Assembly: GCA_022376515.1 (NCBI GenBank)
Contig: WTXI01000201.1
Coordinates: forward strand, 1 to 64,000
Reading direction: 5' to 3'
DNA: 64,000 bases
Origin: Lactifluus volemus
Taxonomy: Eukaryota; Basidiomycota; Agaricomycetes; Russulales; Russulaceae
Below the pieces are notes generated by a model. That model was given only the letters and a program-made list of their open reading frames with translations, ran no database searches and was not told the origin of the DNA. The position numbers were made by a program, and so were the translations under genes. Positions 47,418-57,741 of this stretch are shown here, in pieces (within the stretch, counting starts at the first letter, position 1; each line of letters starts with the position of its first letter).

Positions 47418-48801
47418 CTAGTCTAATCTAATCTTCGTCTCTTCCTCGAGCCATTTCCACAGTTTATCCCCAAGTTGAAGGTCCTCGACCACCTTGTTTG
47501 GTTTACCTTGCCGAGCCCAAGGTATGAAAAATCCGCCGTTGGCATCACCCGCAGTCGGTGACGTGGCACAGTACAATTGCGTCAGCGCTCCGTATGACAC
47601 TGGGTACAGAATCCGATTCTGAACAACCAATCCTCAATACCAAGGAATAAAATAAATCAACGTAAAAGACCTACTAGTATAGAGCGCTGCCAATGGGGCA
47701 TGTGGCGTAGAAGATCAGTCCTGATGTTTCCCGGATTGAGGCTTGTCGACACAATCTTATCCCCATACCGCCGGGCAAGTTCACGTGCCACCACCACGTT
47801 ACCCTACCGCTTGTCAGAAAATAAACGATAAAGAAAAATATACCACATACAAGTTTGCTTTTGGAGTATAGATCTCATGGACTGTACTTCTTCCTCTGCG
47901 GCCCGTCCGCAAATGCGTCAAAGTCCAGCACGTTCGTGAGATAATTCGTCGATGACGACACTGTCACGATACGTGCTTTCTCATGCGTGGGCGAGGCATC
48001 AGTGGCTGCAAAAAGTGCAGGTAACAACAAGATTGTGAACAGCCAGTGACCTGTAAATCGGCAAGAGATCGGGTCATAAGTCAGAAAGGCGAAAGAGAGA
48101 AACAAGCGTGACCCACCGATGACGTTTGTGCCGAATTGCATATCATAGTTTTGAACTGTCGTCTCTTCCATTGGCGTTACCATCACACCGCTACAATCCG
48201 TTTCAGTTTCTATTAGTCGTATTCACGCCGTGTCCCCATGCCAAAAAAAAAAAATACTGACGCATTATTGATGAGAATATGCAGCTGACTCTCCTTGCTG
48301 AACGAGCAGTTGGCAACTATTTCACGCACAAATTGCAAAGAGCAGCCGAGACGTACGAGAGGAACTCCTCCGCAGATTTGCGTACCGCAGTAATATCGGC
48401 GAGGTCTAGCTGGAGGAAGATGGCTTCCTTGCCCGTCACATCCTTCAGCTCTGCAATCGCAGCATTCGCTTTGACTGCGCTTCGCGCGGCAAGGTAGACA
48501 TTTGCGTTGTGATTCAGGAGCTCCTACATGTGCAAAATTCAGCCCTGGTCCATGACACGCCATCGCGACCACATGCAGGAGGGGAACTACGCACCTTGAT
48601 TGTTTCCTTTCCAATACCCGTGTTACCGCCTGCCACGATACTCTGTATTTAGCACACAAATATACTCCTACGCAAAGACCCGGCACATTCCAACGCACCA
48701 GTGACGATGACGACTTTGCCAGTGAGATCTGGTATATCTTGTGGTCCCCACTTAGCCTTGGGGGGGAAAGACTGTTGCATCAATGACCAAGAACTACCCA
48801 T
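47418..48801 (-). pseudogene. Short-chain dehydrogenase/reductase with an in-frame stop before the catalytic Tyr
   Basis: Retinol-dehydrogenase-like SDR. ATG at 48801 (MGSSWSLMQQSFPPKAKWGP). Cofactor motif TG-GNTGIGKE spans the first intron (VVIVTG / GNTGIGKETIK). Then [42 protein letters not shown] (NNAG-type), VTPMEETTVQNYDMQFGTN, RIVTVSSSTNYL (catalytic Ser), and STSLNPGNIRTDLL. The active-site exon reads KKYSP, then TGA (47875-47877), then DLYSKSKL, which is the YxxxK motif in the same frame; family members usually have a Trp/other codon there. The rest reads on open to IRLD at 47418. A single G-to-A (TGG to TGA) change explains it. Splicing at the upstream GTACAG would remove the stop but also the catalytic Tyr and Lys. 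Hence probably non-functional, or a sequence error. Confidence 0.82.
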
Positions 48802-49884
48802 ATTGATTGAAGATGAAATGGATAAGAGAGGGAGGGAGGGGAAGTGTGTCTCGACACGCCATGCTTTGACCTCCCAGAGCCTTCTATGCAATATGCAAGG
48901 TGGCACCAACGTCTGTTATTGGTGTTCGGCCGCGGACGCGTGGAACGGGTTCGGTCCGTTTCTAAATGCCCGGACTGCCGTGCTAATTCATCATCGGTTC
49001 ACACCAGAGGCACGGGGTGCGCATGTGTGGACCAGGATGGTATTGCAGAAGACGCTCTATCCGCTTCTACGGATAGTATTTGCACAGCACAGGCCACACA
49101 CCATGTGACTTCTCAATGGCAAACTCACATACTTTACAAGTCATCAGGAAACCTGAAGGAAATTTAAAACTTGTGTACAAGCAAAAAAGTTTAAAAAGTT
49201 TAGCCAACTACATGTGGATGTGAAATTTTACTTTTATTTTTATTTTTACTTTTTTACTCATGAAAGTGAAAAAGGGTGCAGCCAGTTGCATAGTTCATGT
49301 TACAGAAGTTGAAATTGAGAACATAAAGGTTAGAAGAAGAATTAAGGACTGGGAAAGAATTTGACATGGTACATGGACTTGAATTCTGACAAGATTCCTA
49401 GCAAGATACCTGGTTCCACCAAGGGTTCTACACATCAGACAGCCAGCACCGGAACTCGAGCCCAGGTTAGAAGGCAAGGGGGACTTGAATGTTCAGGGAG
49501 TCTCAATGCGATGCCAACTCAACGCAGTCCACTGGCAGCACCTACACACACTGTTAGACAGCATTCGGAGAACACGCCTCCGTCTCGATGCGGGGCCTGA
49601 GGGGAATGCTCCTGGAGCGCCCTGGACAATAGCATTCCTCAGGAATATAACAGAGATAAGTCCTCAATGTTTGTCTGTCACAGTTGAGGCCGTTGAGGGT
49701 TGGAGCATGATACTGTAAATCGATGCATGATGATAATAATACGTGTACGGAAAGTATAAAAGAGATCCGAGGACGCGGGCATGTAATCTCACCGAGTAAA
49801 GGTCAACTTCTCTTCAACGCAAGCGTGCTGCCCCACGCGGTGGCGAGCTTGACAAGACATGATTTATAAACCCGCACCCCGTTG
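48802..49884. other. Intergenic, no gene supported
   Basis: Open frames at 48701-49167 lie antisense to or beside the SDR start and show no motif. 49170-49260 is AT-rich with TTTTA repeats. An imperfect inverted pair GAGGGGAATGCTCC / GCATTCCTC lies at ~49599-49643. Confidence 0.4.
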
Positions 49885-51490
49885 TCATCCACTAAGTACC
49901 GGCTCGGGCCTGTGGTCTGATGTAGTTGCGTGATGGGCGCCTGTCTGCTCAGGAGTTGGCTGAGCAGTAGTCTCGGGGATATTCTCACGGCCCGTTACCG
50001 GTTGCTGCGTCTTCTCCTTGGAGCGCGCTTCTGCCTCTGCCTCTGCCTCTGCCTGGAGGGTCGCGAGCTCGGCATTAATCTGGTCCTCGTCCTCTGGGGA
50101 CGCGCCCACATCGAATGCCACATCCATACCGGCGCGTACTGCTTCGTCAAGCTCGCGAGCATCTGCGTTGGCATCGGCCAGGGCATCAAGGGTACGTTCC
50201 ACGGCGTCACGCTGAAGGGACGGGTCGGCCAAGAGAGCGCGGAGAGTGGCAGTGCTACTCTCATACGTCCTCACAAGCTAGTGGTGAGGGTGATCAGTAG
50301 GGAACGACAGGTAGAATACTGATGCTGTACGTGGATGTCTTCCGCAGCAGATTCGATGCGCAGGAGGGTGCTTTGGAGGATCTCGAGCGAGCCGAGGCGT
50401 TGATGGAGTAAGTCATCGAGTTGTTTGCGTGAGCGAAGATATGAAAGAGCGAGCGACTTTTGTTGTTGGCGAAGGGCAGTCGTCGCCTTCGTCTTGTAGC
50501 TAGAAACAATGTGGTCAGATATTGTCTAGCAGGAATGGAGACATTTGTACGAGTTAATCTTGAAGGTGATGTCATCTATCTGCGTTGAGAGGTTGGCAAC
50601 AGCAGTTTTGAGTTCCAAGACCCCACGATCGACAGCTGTGACTTCATGTGCGCTTGAACTGGCATCGATGAACTTAATTACCTGAGGAGAGTGAAAATCG
50701 CCACTAAACGGTTATAAGGAAACGTACCTCTCCTTCAGTAATTACCACCCGCTTGTCGCGTTCCAAAAACTTTATAAGGACACGTAAATCCTTATCAGAT
50801 AGTGTGACTCCGGGAAGGGCGGATGTAGCGAAAGTGGCACGAAACGAGTCATAGGTGTACAGGGTGTCGGCGATGCCTACACCTCGTGCACGCTGGGAAG
50901 CAAGCACGGCGTCTGCTGCCCATTCAACGGACCCGATAAGGACGTAATCGCCCTTTATGCGTTTCCACCGTTCCGTGTCACTCTCGTCGTCCGAACTGAG
51001 GAGGTTGAGCTGGTGAAGCGCCCACCCGAGTGGCCTTCCGACAACAAACGCGGCGATACGGTAAGGTAGCCACCCGGGCTCGTATATTGAGTGGGAAACA
51101 CTTAAAAATTGCTGTAAAGATATGGCGGCACGAGAGTGGACGAGTTCAGCCTTCGCTAGCAGGAATGGTGATCAGCTTCCACACAAACACCTCAGTAGGC
51201 GTGCAACCCACGATGACAGTACCAAGACATAGAGGCTTTCCGACACCCTCGTATCTCAGGGTTTCCACAAGGCTTTGATCCGCATGGAGGATGAGCCTAT
51301 CCGGTGTGCTAGGCAGCAAGCCACGAGAAGTTATGGATTCAAGGGTGGAACGCCACCAGGCCACGTTAGAGTTGTAAGTTGTTGGGTTGGAGTGTTTCTG
51401 TCTGGATATATCTGAATAGAGAGACTGAATTCGTGGGGTAGGTAGACCATTGTAAGATGGAAAAGAAGACAGTAAGACTTGGGAGGTCAT
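49885..51490 (-). CDS. CHMP7-like ESCRT-III (Snf7 family) protein
   Basis: Homologs (animal CHMP7, yeast Chm7) recruit ESCRT-III to the nuclear envelope and endosomes. The start MTSQVLLSSFPSYNGLPTPR is followed by LYSDISRQKHSNPTTYNSNV, WWRSTLESI, DQSLVETLRYEGVGKPLCLG, and after intron 1 QFLSVSHSIYEPGWLPYRIA and VVGRPLGWALHQL, i.e. the winged-helix N-terminal half. The Snf7-like C-terminal half is helical: VIKFIDASSSAHEVTAVDRG, TQIDDITFKINS, YKTKATTALRQQQKSLALSY, RSRKQLDDLLHQRLGSLEIL, then LVRTYESSTATLRALLAD, TLDALADANADARELDEAV and EDEDQINAELATLQAEAEAE before the stop at 49885-49887. Complete. Divergent from paralog B of the membrane family, with 488 bp between starts. Confidence 0.88.
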
Positions 51491-51888
51491 TCAGTCACTG
51501 TCAAATAGCCACAACTGACACCGGAACGCGACTCTGTGGCGCGCCTCCGGGCCGGCTCGGGTTTAGCCAACTGTTTACATTACCGGTTCCCGAATCCCGA
51601 GCCTCGGCATGCTTCGCTTCTGATTCTGATCTTCGCTTTCCTGATTCTGATCTAGTCATGAGACTCGGCCGTGGTGAGCCGCAGAACGACTAGTAAATGT
51701 TATATTTCAATGGAAAACTGAATGCACATTCGTTGGGAGTGTTTCCCTTAGATAGCCATCAATCTCCTTGTTCCGGGTCGCGAACAACCTATTTGACAAT
51801 TAGGGAACTCTCTATCTCAACATGGTGAATCATGACCGTGGGGAGTGAACATTTTTCTTGGTGGCTGTGTAATGATGGTTCTTTGGTG

Positions 51889-51898
51889 ATATATAATG
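51889..51898 (+). promoter_or_regulatory. TATA-like element of paralog B
   Basis: ATATATAATG, 80-90 bp before the ATG of paralog B; identical context to 45381-45390. Confidence 0.5.
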
Positions 51899-51977
51899 TA
51901 AGGCATTCAGGTCCCATCGTCGTGGAAGGCTTTGCCCCCCATCCACCTTCGAGTTGCCGAAGGTCAATTCTGGAGCG

Positions 51978-53374
51978 ATGGTTGTCTTCTTTCTCACCTT
52001 CTCGTCCATTCTACTCATCATAGGATCCGCTTGTGCACAAATCACTGCTCCCAATTGCACAGTGACCGTCTTTCCCTGGGTGCGTTCCCCTCGATTCACT
52101 TTTCTTGTTCATGTCGATAACCATCTGCTCCTCATCATTCCATCGACGTCGCGTATAGATGTCTAACTCGCTCGGACAAAGTCCATGTCTCGTTGCCGCA
52201 TACCTAGCAGCGGTATGTAACAATGGCGGTCAGTCCAGGTCGCCACTAACTACCGGGCGTCGTGAACAATAATCTGATCAACCCACCCAGCTTTTGATAT
52301 CCCTCCCCTTCTTCCAGGGAATTCGTACCATGGTCCGAATGGCCCAGACGACACCGATTTATGCAAGTGCAATACTGTAGTATTCAACTTGATCAGTGCC
52401 TGTGATGCGTGCCAGGGAAGCCCATGGACCACGTACGTCGATTCGTCCCGCATGCCTGCACCATTCAAGTTCAACATATTGACTTAAAATACAGCTATTC
52501 TGCGTGGTCATACAATTGCACCACAAAAGCAACTGCGGGAACGTAGGTCATATGACTTTTTCGACCAGCCATCGATCTCAAGACCAAATTACCTATCAGG
52601 TACCCAACTGGCGTCCCAGTAGGTGTACAAGTACCAAAATGGGCGTATGCTGCTGATTCAGTCGTAAGCACCCTCTGTGTCCTATTCTTCCCGACTAAAT
52701 TTATCTCATGCTTTTCTTTTAGGTTATTGACGACTGGAATATTACCGAAGCGGAGCTTATTGGCGGTGCGCAATTCCGTTCACGAATTGCATCTTCCATG
52801 TATTCTTAACACTGTCACAGATTCCCCGGAAGTCACGGGCACTGCTTCCTTTGCCTCGGCCACGACGAAGGCCAGCACCCCCACCATAACACCTGCCTCC
52901 GGATCGTCCTCGACGGGCTCACCATCGTCCAAGAGCAACTCAAACACAGGGGCGATCGCAGGAGGAGTCGTTGGTGGCGTCGCAGCAGCAAGTATAGTCG
53001 CAGCTGTCGTGGCCTGGTTCGTCATCCGCCGTCGGCGCGCCCAGGCTGCGCCGTCCACTGCATTTAGAGGCGACAAAAATAGCGATATGGGGCACATAGC
53101 AGAGCCATTTCCATTATCTTTCGAAGCTCCACAGAGGCTCTATGTCAGTCAACTTTTTTTTTGGAACACAATACCGTAGAGGAGTATGCGAGCGACTGAT
53201 GCGATCATTGTGGTTATTTAGGACCCTTCGGATCCATCCACGTACCCACTGCCGCAGGCACCATCACCCACGATCCGCACGACAGGAACGACGGCCCCTA
53301 GCAACCCGTACCAGGGCTCTCTGAGCGACGTGCAATCGAACCGGCAGGCATACAGTGGATTACCTGAGGTTTGA
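51978..53374 (+). CDS. Single-pass membrane protein, Cys-rich ectodomain (paralog B)
   Basis: Near-twin of paralog A. Signal peptide from ATG 51978 (MVVFFLTFSSILLIIGSACA). Ectodomain: APNCTVTVFPW, SNSLGQSPCLVAAYLAAVCN, FDIPPLLPGNSYHGPNGPDD, LCKCNTVVFN, LISACDACQGSPWT, AWSYNCTTKATAGT, YPTGVPVGVQVPKWAY, DDWNITEAEL. The stalk differs from A (extra ATTKAST, fewer Ser). The helix is identical (AIAGGVVGGVAAASIVAAVV, AWFVIRRRR). The tail exon is DPSDPSTYPLPQA .. NPYQGSLSDV .. YSGLPEV with stop 53372-53374. All exons keep frame. Differences from A are concentrated in stalk and tail, while Cys positions are conserved. Confidence 0.84.
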
Positions 53375-54256
53375 GAAATCGACATTCCGGTTCCCTTCCT
53401 ATTCTAGGGGAACTCTGACAACTTGCAACATGCTTTCTTTCCTGTACTATACGGTGGACTTGATTTGCCGGTCGTTTTACTTGGACTTTTCGCTCTTGGC
53501 AAATATAACGTCAACTTCTGGGGTAATTTGCTGACCACTGAGATTATTACTACTGAAACCATGCAAATTTTTCACAATTGGCGGCACAGAAGAGCGAGAT
53601 ATTCTCTTACATCAACTGAGGCCTGAGGACGATTGGCCCAGGATCGATCAATGTTCGATCAACAATCTATCTGCAGCCCAAAATGACGCCCAACTGTTTC
53701 CACTAATCCGATTTGGGCACGATATTAATGGAAACCGTTGAACCGAACTAATTTTACAGGGAAGTGCTCATTTATTATAGTATGCTTTAAATTTGCGTGT
53801 AGGCGACGGCTGCCACCTTATTGGCCCTCTCTGACAAACTGAACACGGCAGTGATGACGACAAGAGGACTTTCACTCACCCAGAACTATTTGTGGACAAG
53901 TATAACGTCTTCGAGAAGGAAGTAAAAGATTCCGAGATTTGATAGAGGGGGTTAAGGAGGCTACACAGCTCCCTGAGCCGATTCGTGTGTTAAGGGTACA
54001 CTGGTGATCTTAACAACAAACCACTTGCACTGCTCGCAGGTCGACGACGTGGTCGTAGGCTTTTGTCGACCAAGTTGTCGACTTGCAAAATAGTGCTGCT
54101 GTTTTTCTTTCCGCAACACTACTCGTCCCGTCTTGTCACATCCTTCTTTTCTCCCTCTCCCTGCAATTTTCCACAGTCTCCCAACCTGCTGTTGTTCCAT
54201 ATCTTGGGCTTCAACGTGTCCATAAGATAGTGCAATTTTTTACTCCCGATTGTTAC

Positions 54257-54306
54257 AGGAAATTGAAACTCAGACGCGCGTCCCTACATCTGAGTTTCAA
54301 TTTCCT
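54257..54306. repeat. Perfect 18-bp inverted repeat with 14-nt loop
   Basis: AGGAAATTGAAACTCAGA (54257-54274) is the exact reverse complement of 54289-54306; the loop is CGCGCGTCCCTACA. Could be a small foldback element or a structured transcript; not followed by a U-run typical of terminators. Confidence 0.8.
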
Positions 54307-55717
54307 CTAACACCGATTTGCGCCATGCTTGTCTCTACAGCGTTGAAGCCAATATCTACAATTCTTAGGCGCGTGCTTCTTCCACTGGCAGGCCACAGGA
54401 TTTCGGCAGAATCATGCCAGGATGAGTAGATGAACCCAGTACTCTTGGGTTGACAGAGGATCCGCCGTACTTGGAGCGTCAAAACATGGCATTCGTGTGG
54501 TCGACGTCGTCAGTGGAGGGGCTCCCCAAGAAAAATTCGAGCCGATACATTCAGCAGGAAATCGAAGTCTTTGACGAGCGATGATGCAGATGACCACGGT
54601 GCATGAGGCTATTCTTCGAGAAATCTCTAATCGACCTCGCTTTGGGAAGAACTTGTTGGAGAGAAAGTGTGAATTGTGCCTAGCTTGACACGATTTCCAG
54701 CTCCATGGTTGATGCAGAACTATTCCTTACTGCGAGGTATATCCCGGAGTATCTCATTCAGGTGCTTAGTTCTTTCTCCTGTACGTTTCTAGGATTGTTT
54801 GTTTTCGCAAGTTTCTTTCAGAACACACTTCATAGATGGAGGTATCTTGATTTTTACTTAGGTGCGTCATGTTGACGCCGCCCACTGACAGTTGGCCCTC
54901 AGGCGATGCCACCCCCGTGATTGGTTGCTGGGAGAACACCATCCACTTAAACTTAAAGCCGTTTGGAATGATTTGGCCAAAGGCACAGATACCCACTGTT
55001 CATAGATCAAGGCAACACCTCGAGCACACCACGACGCCGCCTCGTCTCCCGTCACTACGAATGCGCCAAGCGTAACACTGTCAGCCCCGGCCTTGGCCCG
55101 AAGTAACGTCGGGGGTGTCGACCCCTGCGACAATCCCCCAAGATTGAGGTTGCCTCGCGCTCATGTGGCGTATCTCAGGTCGTTGTGTTACCAGTTTGTC
55201 AGAGACGCCTTTTGGCCGCACGATTCCACCTGACTTTTGGAATAGCACGTTGAGGCCTATGTGCCTTTTCTGTGATTGTTCGTCCCTTCTTCTCTACTTT
55301 CGTCTTAGATTCCGACTCGTCATTTTAAAAGTTCCACCAGGAGCTTTCCTTCACTTTCATCTAACATTGTCAGTCGATAAAGGTCGAAGCGCGACTGCCT
55401 CAATCGATAAGTTTCTTCCCTAACCCACTCTTTACTGCCAAGCAGCGTGAGAAACCGAATTTTCCGTTTTGCTACATAGGCACAATTTCTAGCCAAAAAA
55501 GATATGGAATATGCCCATTTGTGGCTATAGGACTGAACACTTTTTATATCAAGCGTTGTGATGATTGAGCAAGAATTGTTCTGTTACCTCGGTGACTTTC
55601 TACGCTTTCTCTAGAATGACCAAGTTTCTCGCTGTGTAGGCTTATCTCTGTGTTCATCCACATTCCTATTCTTACCGCTTGAGCACTCAGTAACTCTATA
55701 CTGTTATTTATTTTAGT

Positions 55718-55800
55718 CTTTCGTGTGGCTCAGTTGGAGCAACTTGGAAGTCACTCCACGACGGCCACTGCTAGTGGTGCAAAGGTAATTCCCGGGCCGG
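55718..55800 (+). other. tRNA-like sequence (A box), possible tRNA relic or SINE head
   Basis: TGGCTCAGTTGG at ~55726-55737 matches the RNA polymerase III A box, and GCTC/GAGC can form a D stem. A B box is not intact: GGTAATTCCCGGGCC at ~55784 only loosely resembles GGTTCGANTCC. No acceptor stem pairs. A tRNA gene is not supported. Confidence 0.2.
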
Positions 55801-56047
55801 TTTGCCTCGCCTAAAGTGACCATTGGTCCGAGCCTCGGTCTGCTTCGCGTTCGCATCTTGATCCTGATACTGATCTTGGCCATGAGACGTGGCCATAGTC
55901 AACCGCAAAACTACTTCTAAAACCTTCCGTTTCAACTGAAATGCTTGTTGGGCTTTATCTTAGCAAGGCTTTCAAATTTACTCGGACCGTTATAGACCTC
56001 ACTGGTCAGCTACTAGTATAACCTTGTAACTTGAACCAAAGGCCGGT

Positions 56048-56144
56048 ATCAGGAAACTTGATTTATGCTAGCCGTCGCTAGCCGAGCCCCGGGTAGGCTA
56101 GGCTAGGCTCAGCTAGCACGGCTAGCATAAACAAGTTTCCTGAT
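56048..56144. repeat. Foldback (MITE-like) element, 97 bp
   Basis: The arms ATCAGGAAACTTG(A)TTTATG and CTAGCCGT (56048-56075) pair with 56118-56144 with a single extra base. The pairing continues inward (GCTAGCCGAGCC with GGCTCAGCTAGC, one mismatch), leaving a loop around CCCGGGTAGGCTAGGCTA. Almost the whole element folds back on itself, as in small non-autonomous elements. Confidence 0.8.
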
Positions 56145-56370
56145 GGGTCTGGGGGCAATTATTACACTTCTGAGAGAAGAACAACAACCCGAAACTACTT
56201 AAGAATCGGAAAACTACCGATCTAAAGATGGTGATTTGTGGCTATCCTTCTTTCCGGATGTGTATATGCATTGATGGCTCTGGAAATATATATCGTAATC
56301 CATCCAGGCCAATGGCGGCGGAAAGCTTTGTCCCCTTCCTTTCGAGTCGCCGAAGGCCAACTCTGGCGTG

Positions 56371-57741
56371 ATGGCTCTTTCCTTGAAGTTCATCGTCGTA
56401 TTCTCGTATATTCTTCTCTACATACATCCCATTTATTCGCAGGTCAGTGCTCCCAACTGCACAAAGACCGGTTTTGACTGGGTGCGTCCCCTTTATTCCA
56501 TCTTCCCATATCTATGTTACTCACGGATGACAATCTGTTTCCCGCGCCTTCAACACCCCATAGTCGTCTAACTCGCTCGGCCAAAACCCGTGCCTCATTG
56601 CGGCATACCTACTAGCGGCGTGTAACAATGGCAGTCTGTAACATATCTCCCTTGACTACTGGGTTTTGTAATCAATCTTATCAACCTGTCTAGGTTTTTC
56701 TATCACTGCCCTGCATTCAGGGAATTCATACACTGGTCCGGATGGTCCAGACAACTCCAATTCATGTAAATGCAATACTGTAGTATATTGCTTGATCAGT
56801 GCCTGTGATGCATGCCAAGGAAACCCCTGGATCTCGTGTGTAACGATCGATTCGTCCTCCATGCCTGATCATGACTTCAACATATTAATTTAAAATTTCA
56901 GCTGGCCAGAGTGGTCATTTAATTGCACTACCAAAGCGTCCGAAGGAACGTAAGTTACCCAACATTTCTAACCAGGCCAGGCCAGTGAGCTCAAATCCAA
57001 TTTACTTATCAGGTTCCCGGAGGCCATCCCAGCTGGTACGCGGGTACCACACTGGGCGTTTCAGAATCAGATTGTGAGCAGTTCTTGGTGCCTTACTTTC
57101 CTAGCCAAACTGATTTGGTCGTTCTCATAGCCTGGTGGTAACTGGAATCTTTCGATGGCACAGGATGCTAGCGGTGCATACTTCCTTCCACGAACTGCAT
57201 GCTCCATACGTTCTCAACACTGTCACAGACTCCCCGGAAATCACGGGCACTGCTTCTATTTTCCCGATCTCCACCGCCAGCCCGTCTGCCGGTACATCTA
57301 CGTCCACATCCTCTAAGGGGAAATTGGTGATAACGGGAGGCGTCGTCGGTGGCATCGTCGCTGCAAGCTTGATTGGAGGTGTCGTGGCCTGGTTTGTCAT
57401 CCGTCGTCGGCGCACCTGCTCTCATCCGTCCCCTGTAGTTAAGGGAGACAAAAGCAGAGAGATTGGGGAGTCAGCAGAGCCCCGCCCACCTCTCTACATT
57501 CCACTGAAGATCTACGTGAGTCAATATTTGTGTTTTGAGTGTATCATCGAAGAGGAGTACGAGAGCGACTGATGCTATCATTCCAACTGTCTAGGATCCC
57601 TCTGATCCATCTACATACCCTCCACGGACATTGTCATCCACGAATCACACGACGGATCATCATGATAGCAACTCAAGCCAGGGCTCTCAGAGCAACTTGC
57701 AGCCAAACCGGATAGCATATAGTGGCCTACCCGAGATTTGA
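56371..57741 (+). CDS. Single-pass membrane protein, Cys-rich ectodomain (paralog C)
   Basis: Diverged member of the family. ATG 56371 starts MALSLKFIVVFSYILLYIHP, a signal peptide. Then SAPNCTKTGFDW, SNSLGQNPCLIAAYLLAACN, SYTGPDGPDNSNSCKCNTVV, LISACDACQGNPW, FNCTTKASEGT, FPEAIPAGTRVPHWAF and GGNWNLSMAQ across short exons. After DSPEITGTAS come a Ser/Thr stalk, a Gly-rich helix (GGVVGGIVAASLIGGVVAWF, then VIRRRR) and a tail whose last exon is DPSDPSTYPP .. SQGSQSNLQ .. YSGLPEI, stop 57739-57741. Frame intact at the junctions checked. The 5' flank carries the same GCCTCGG../GAGACGTGGCC../TTCGAGT(C/T)GCCGAAGG blocks as A and B. Confidence 0.82.

Larger units (their letters stand above)
44620..53700. 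repeat. Segmental duplication: units ~44620-47130 and ~51000-53700
   Basis: Each unit holds, in order, the start of the CHMP7-like gene on minus, a shared ~500-bp divergent promoter region (GCCTCGGCATGCTTCGCTTC; GATATATAATGTAAGGCATT), and a plus-strand membrane-protein gene. The match runs past its stop (CTATACGGTGGACTTGATTT at ~46932/53446) to the CAACAATCTATCTGCAGC block at ~47121/53660. Units are direct and about 6.4 kb apart, with the SDR gene and CHMP7 body in between. Confidence 0.88.
53375..56370. other. Intergenic with possible gene relics and hairpins
   Basis: 53375-53700 is shared 3' flank. 54300-54600 and 54766-55133 (minus) contain stretches with protein-like composition (for example FIYSSWHDSAEILW, QPITGVASPEGQLSVGGVN) interrupted by stops, possibly a decayed gene; I cannot name it. 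Hairpins at 54257-54306 and 56048-56144 and a tRNA-like A box at ~55726 are listed separately. 55830-55950 has the promoter block shared by the membrane-protein paralogs. Confidence 0.45.
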
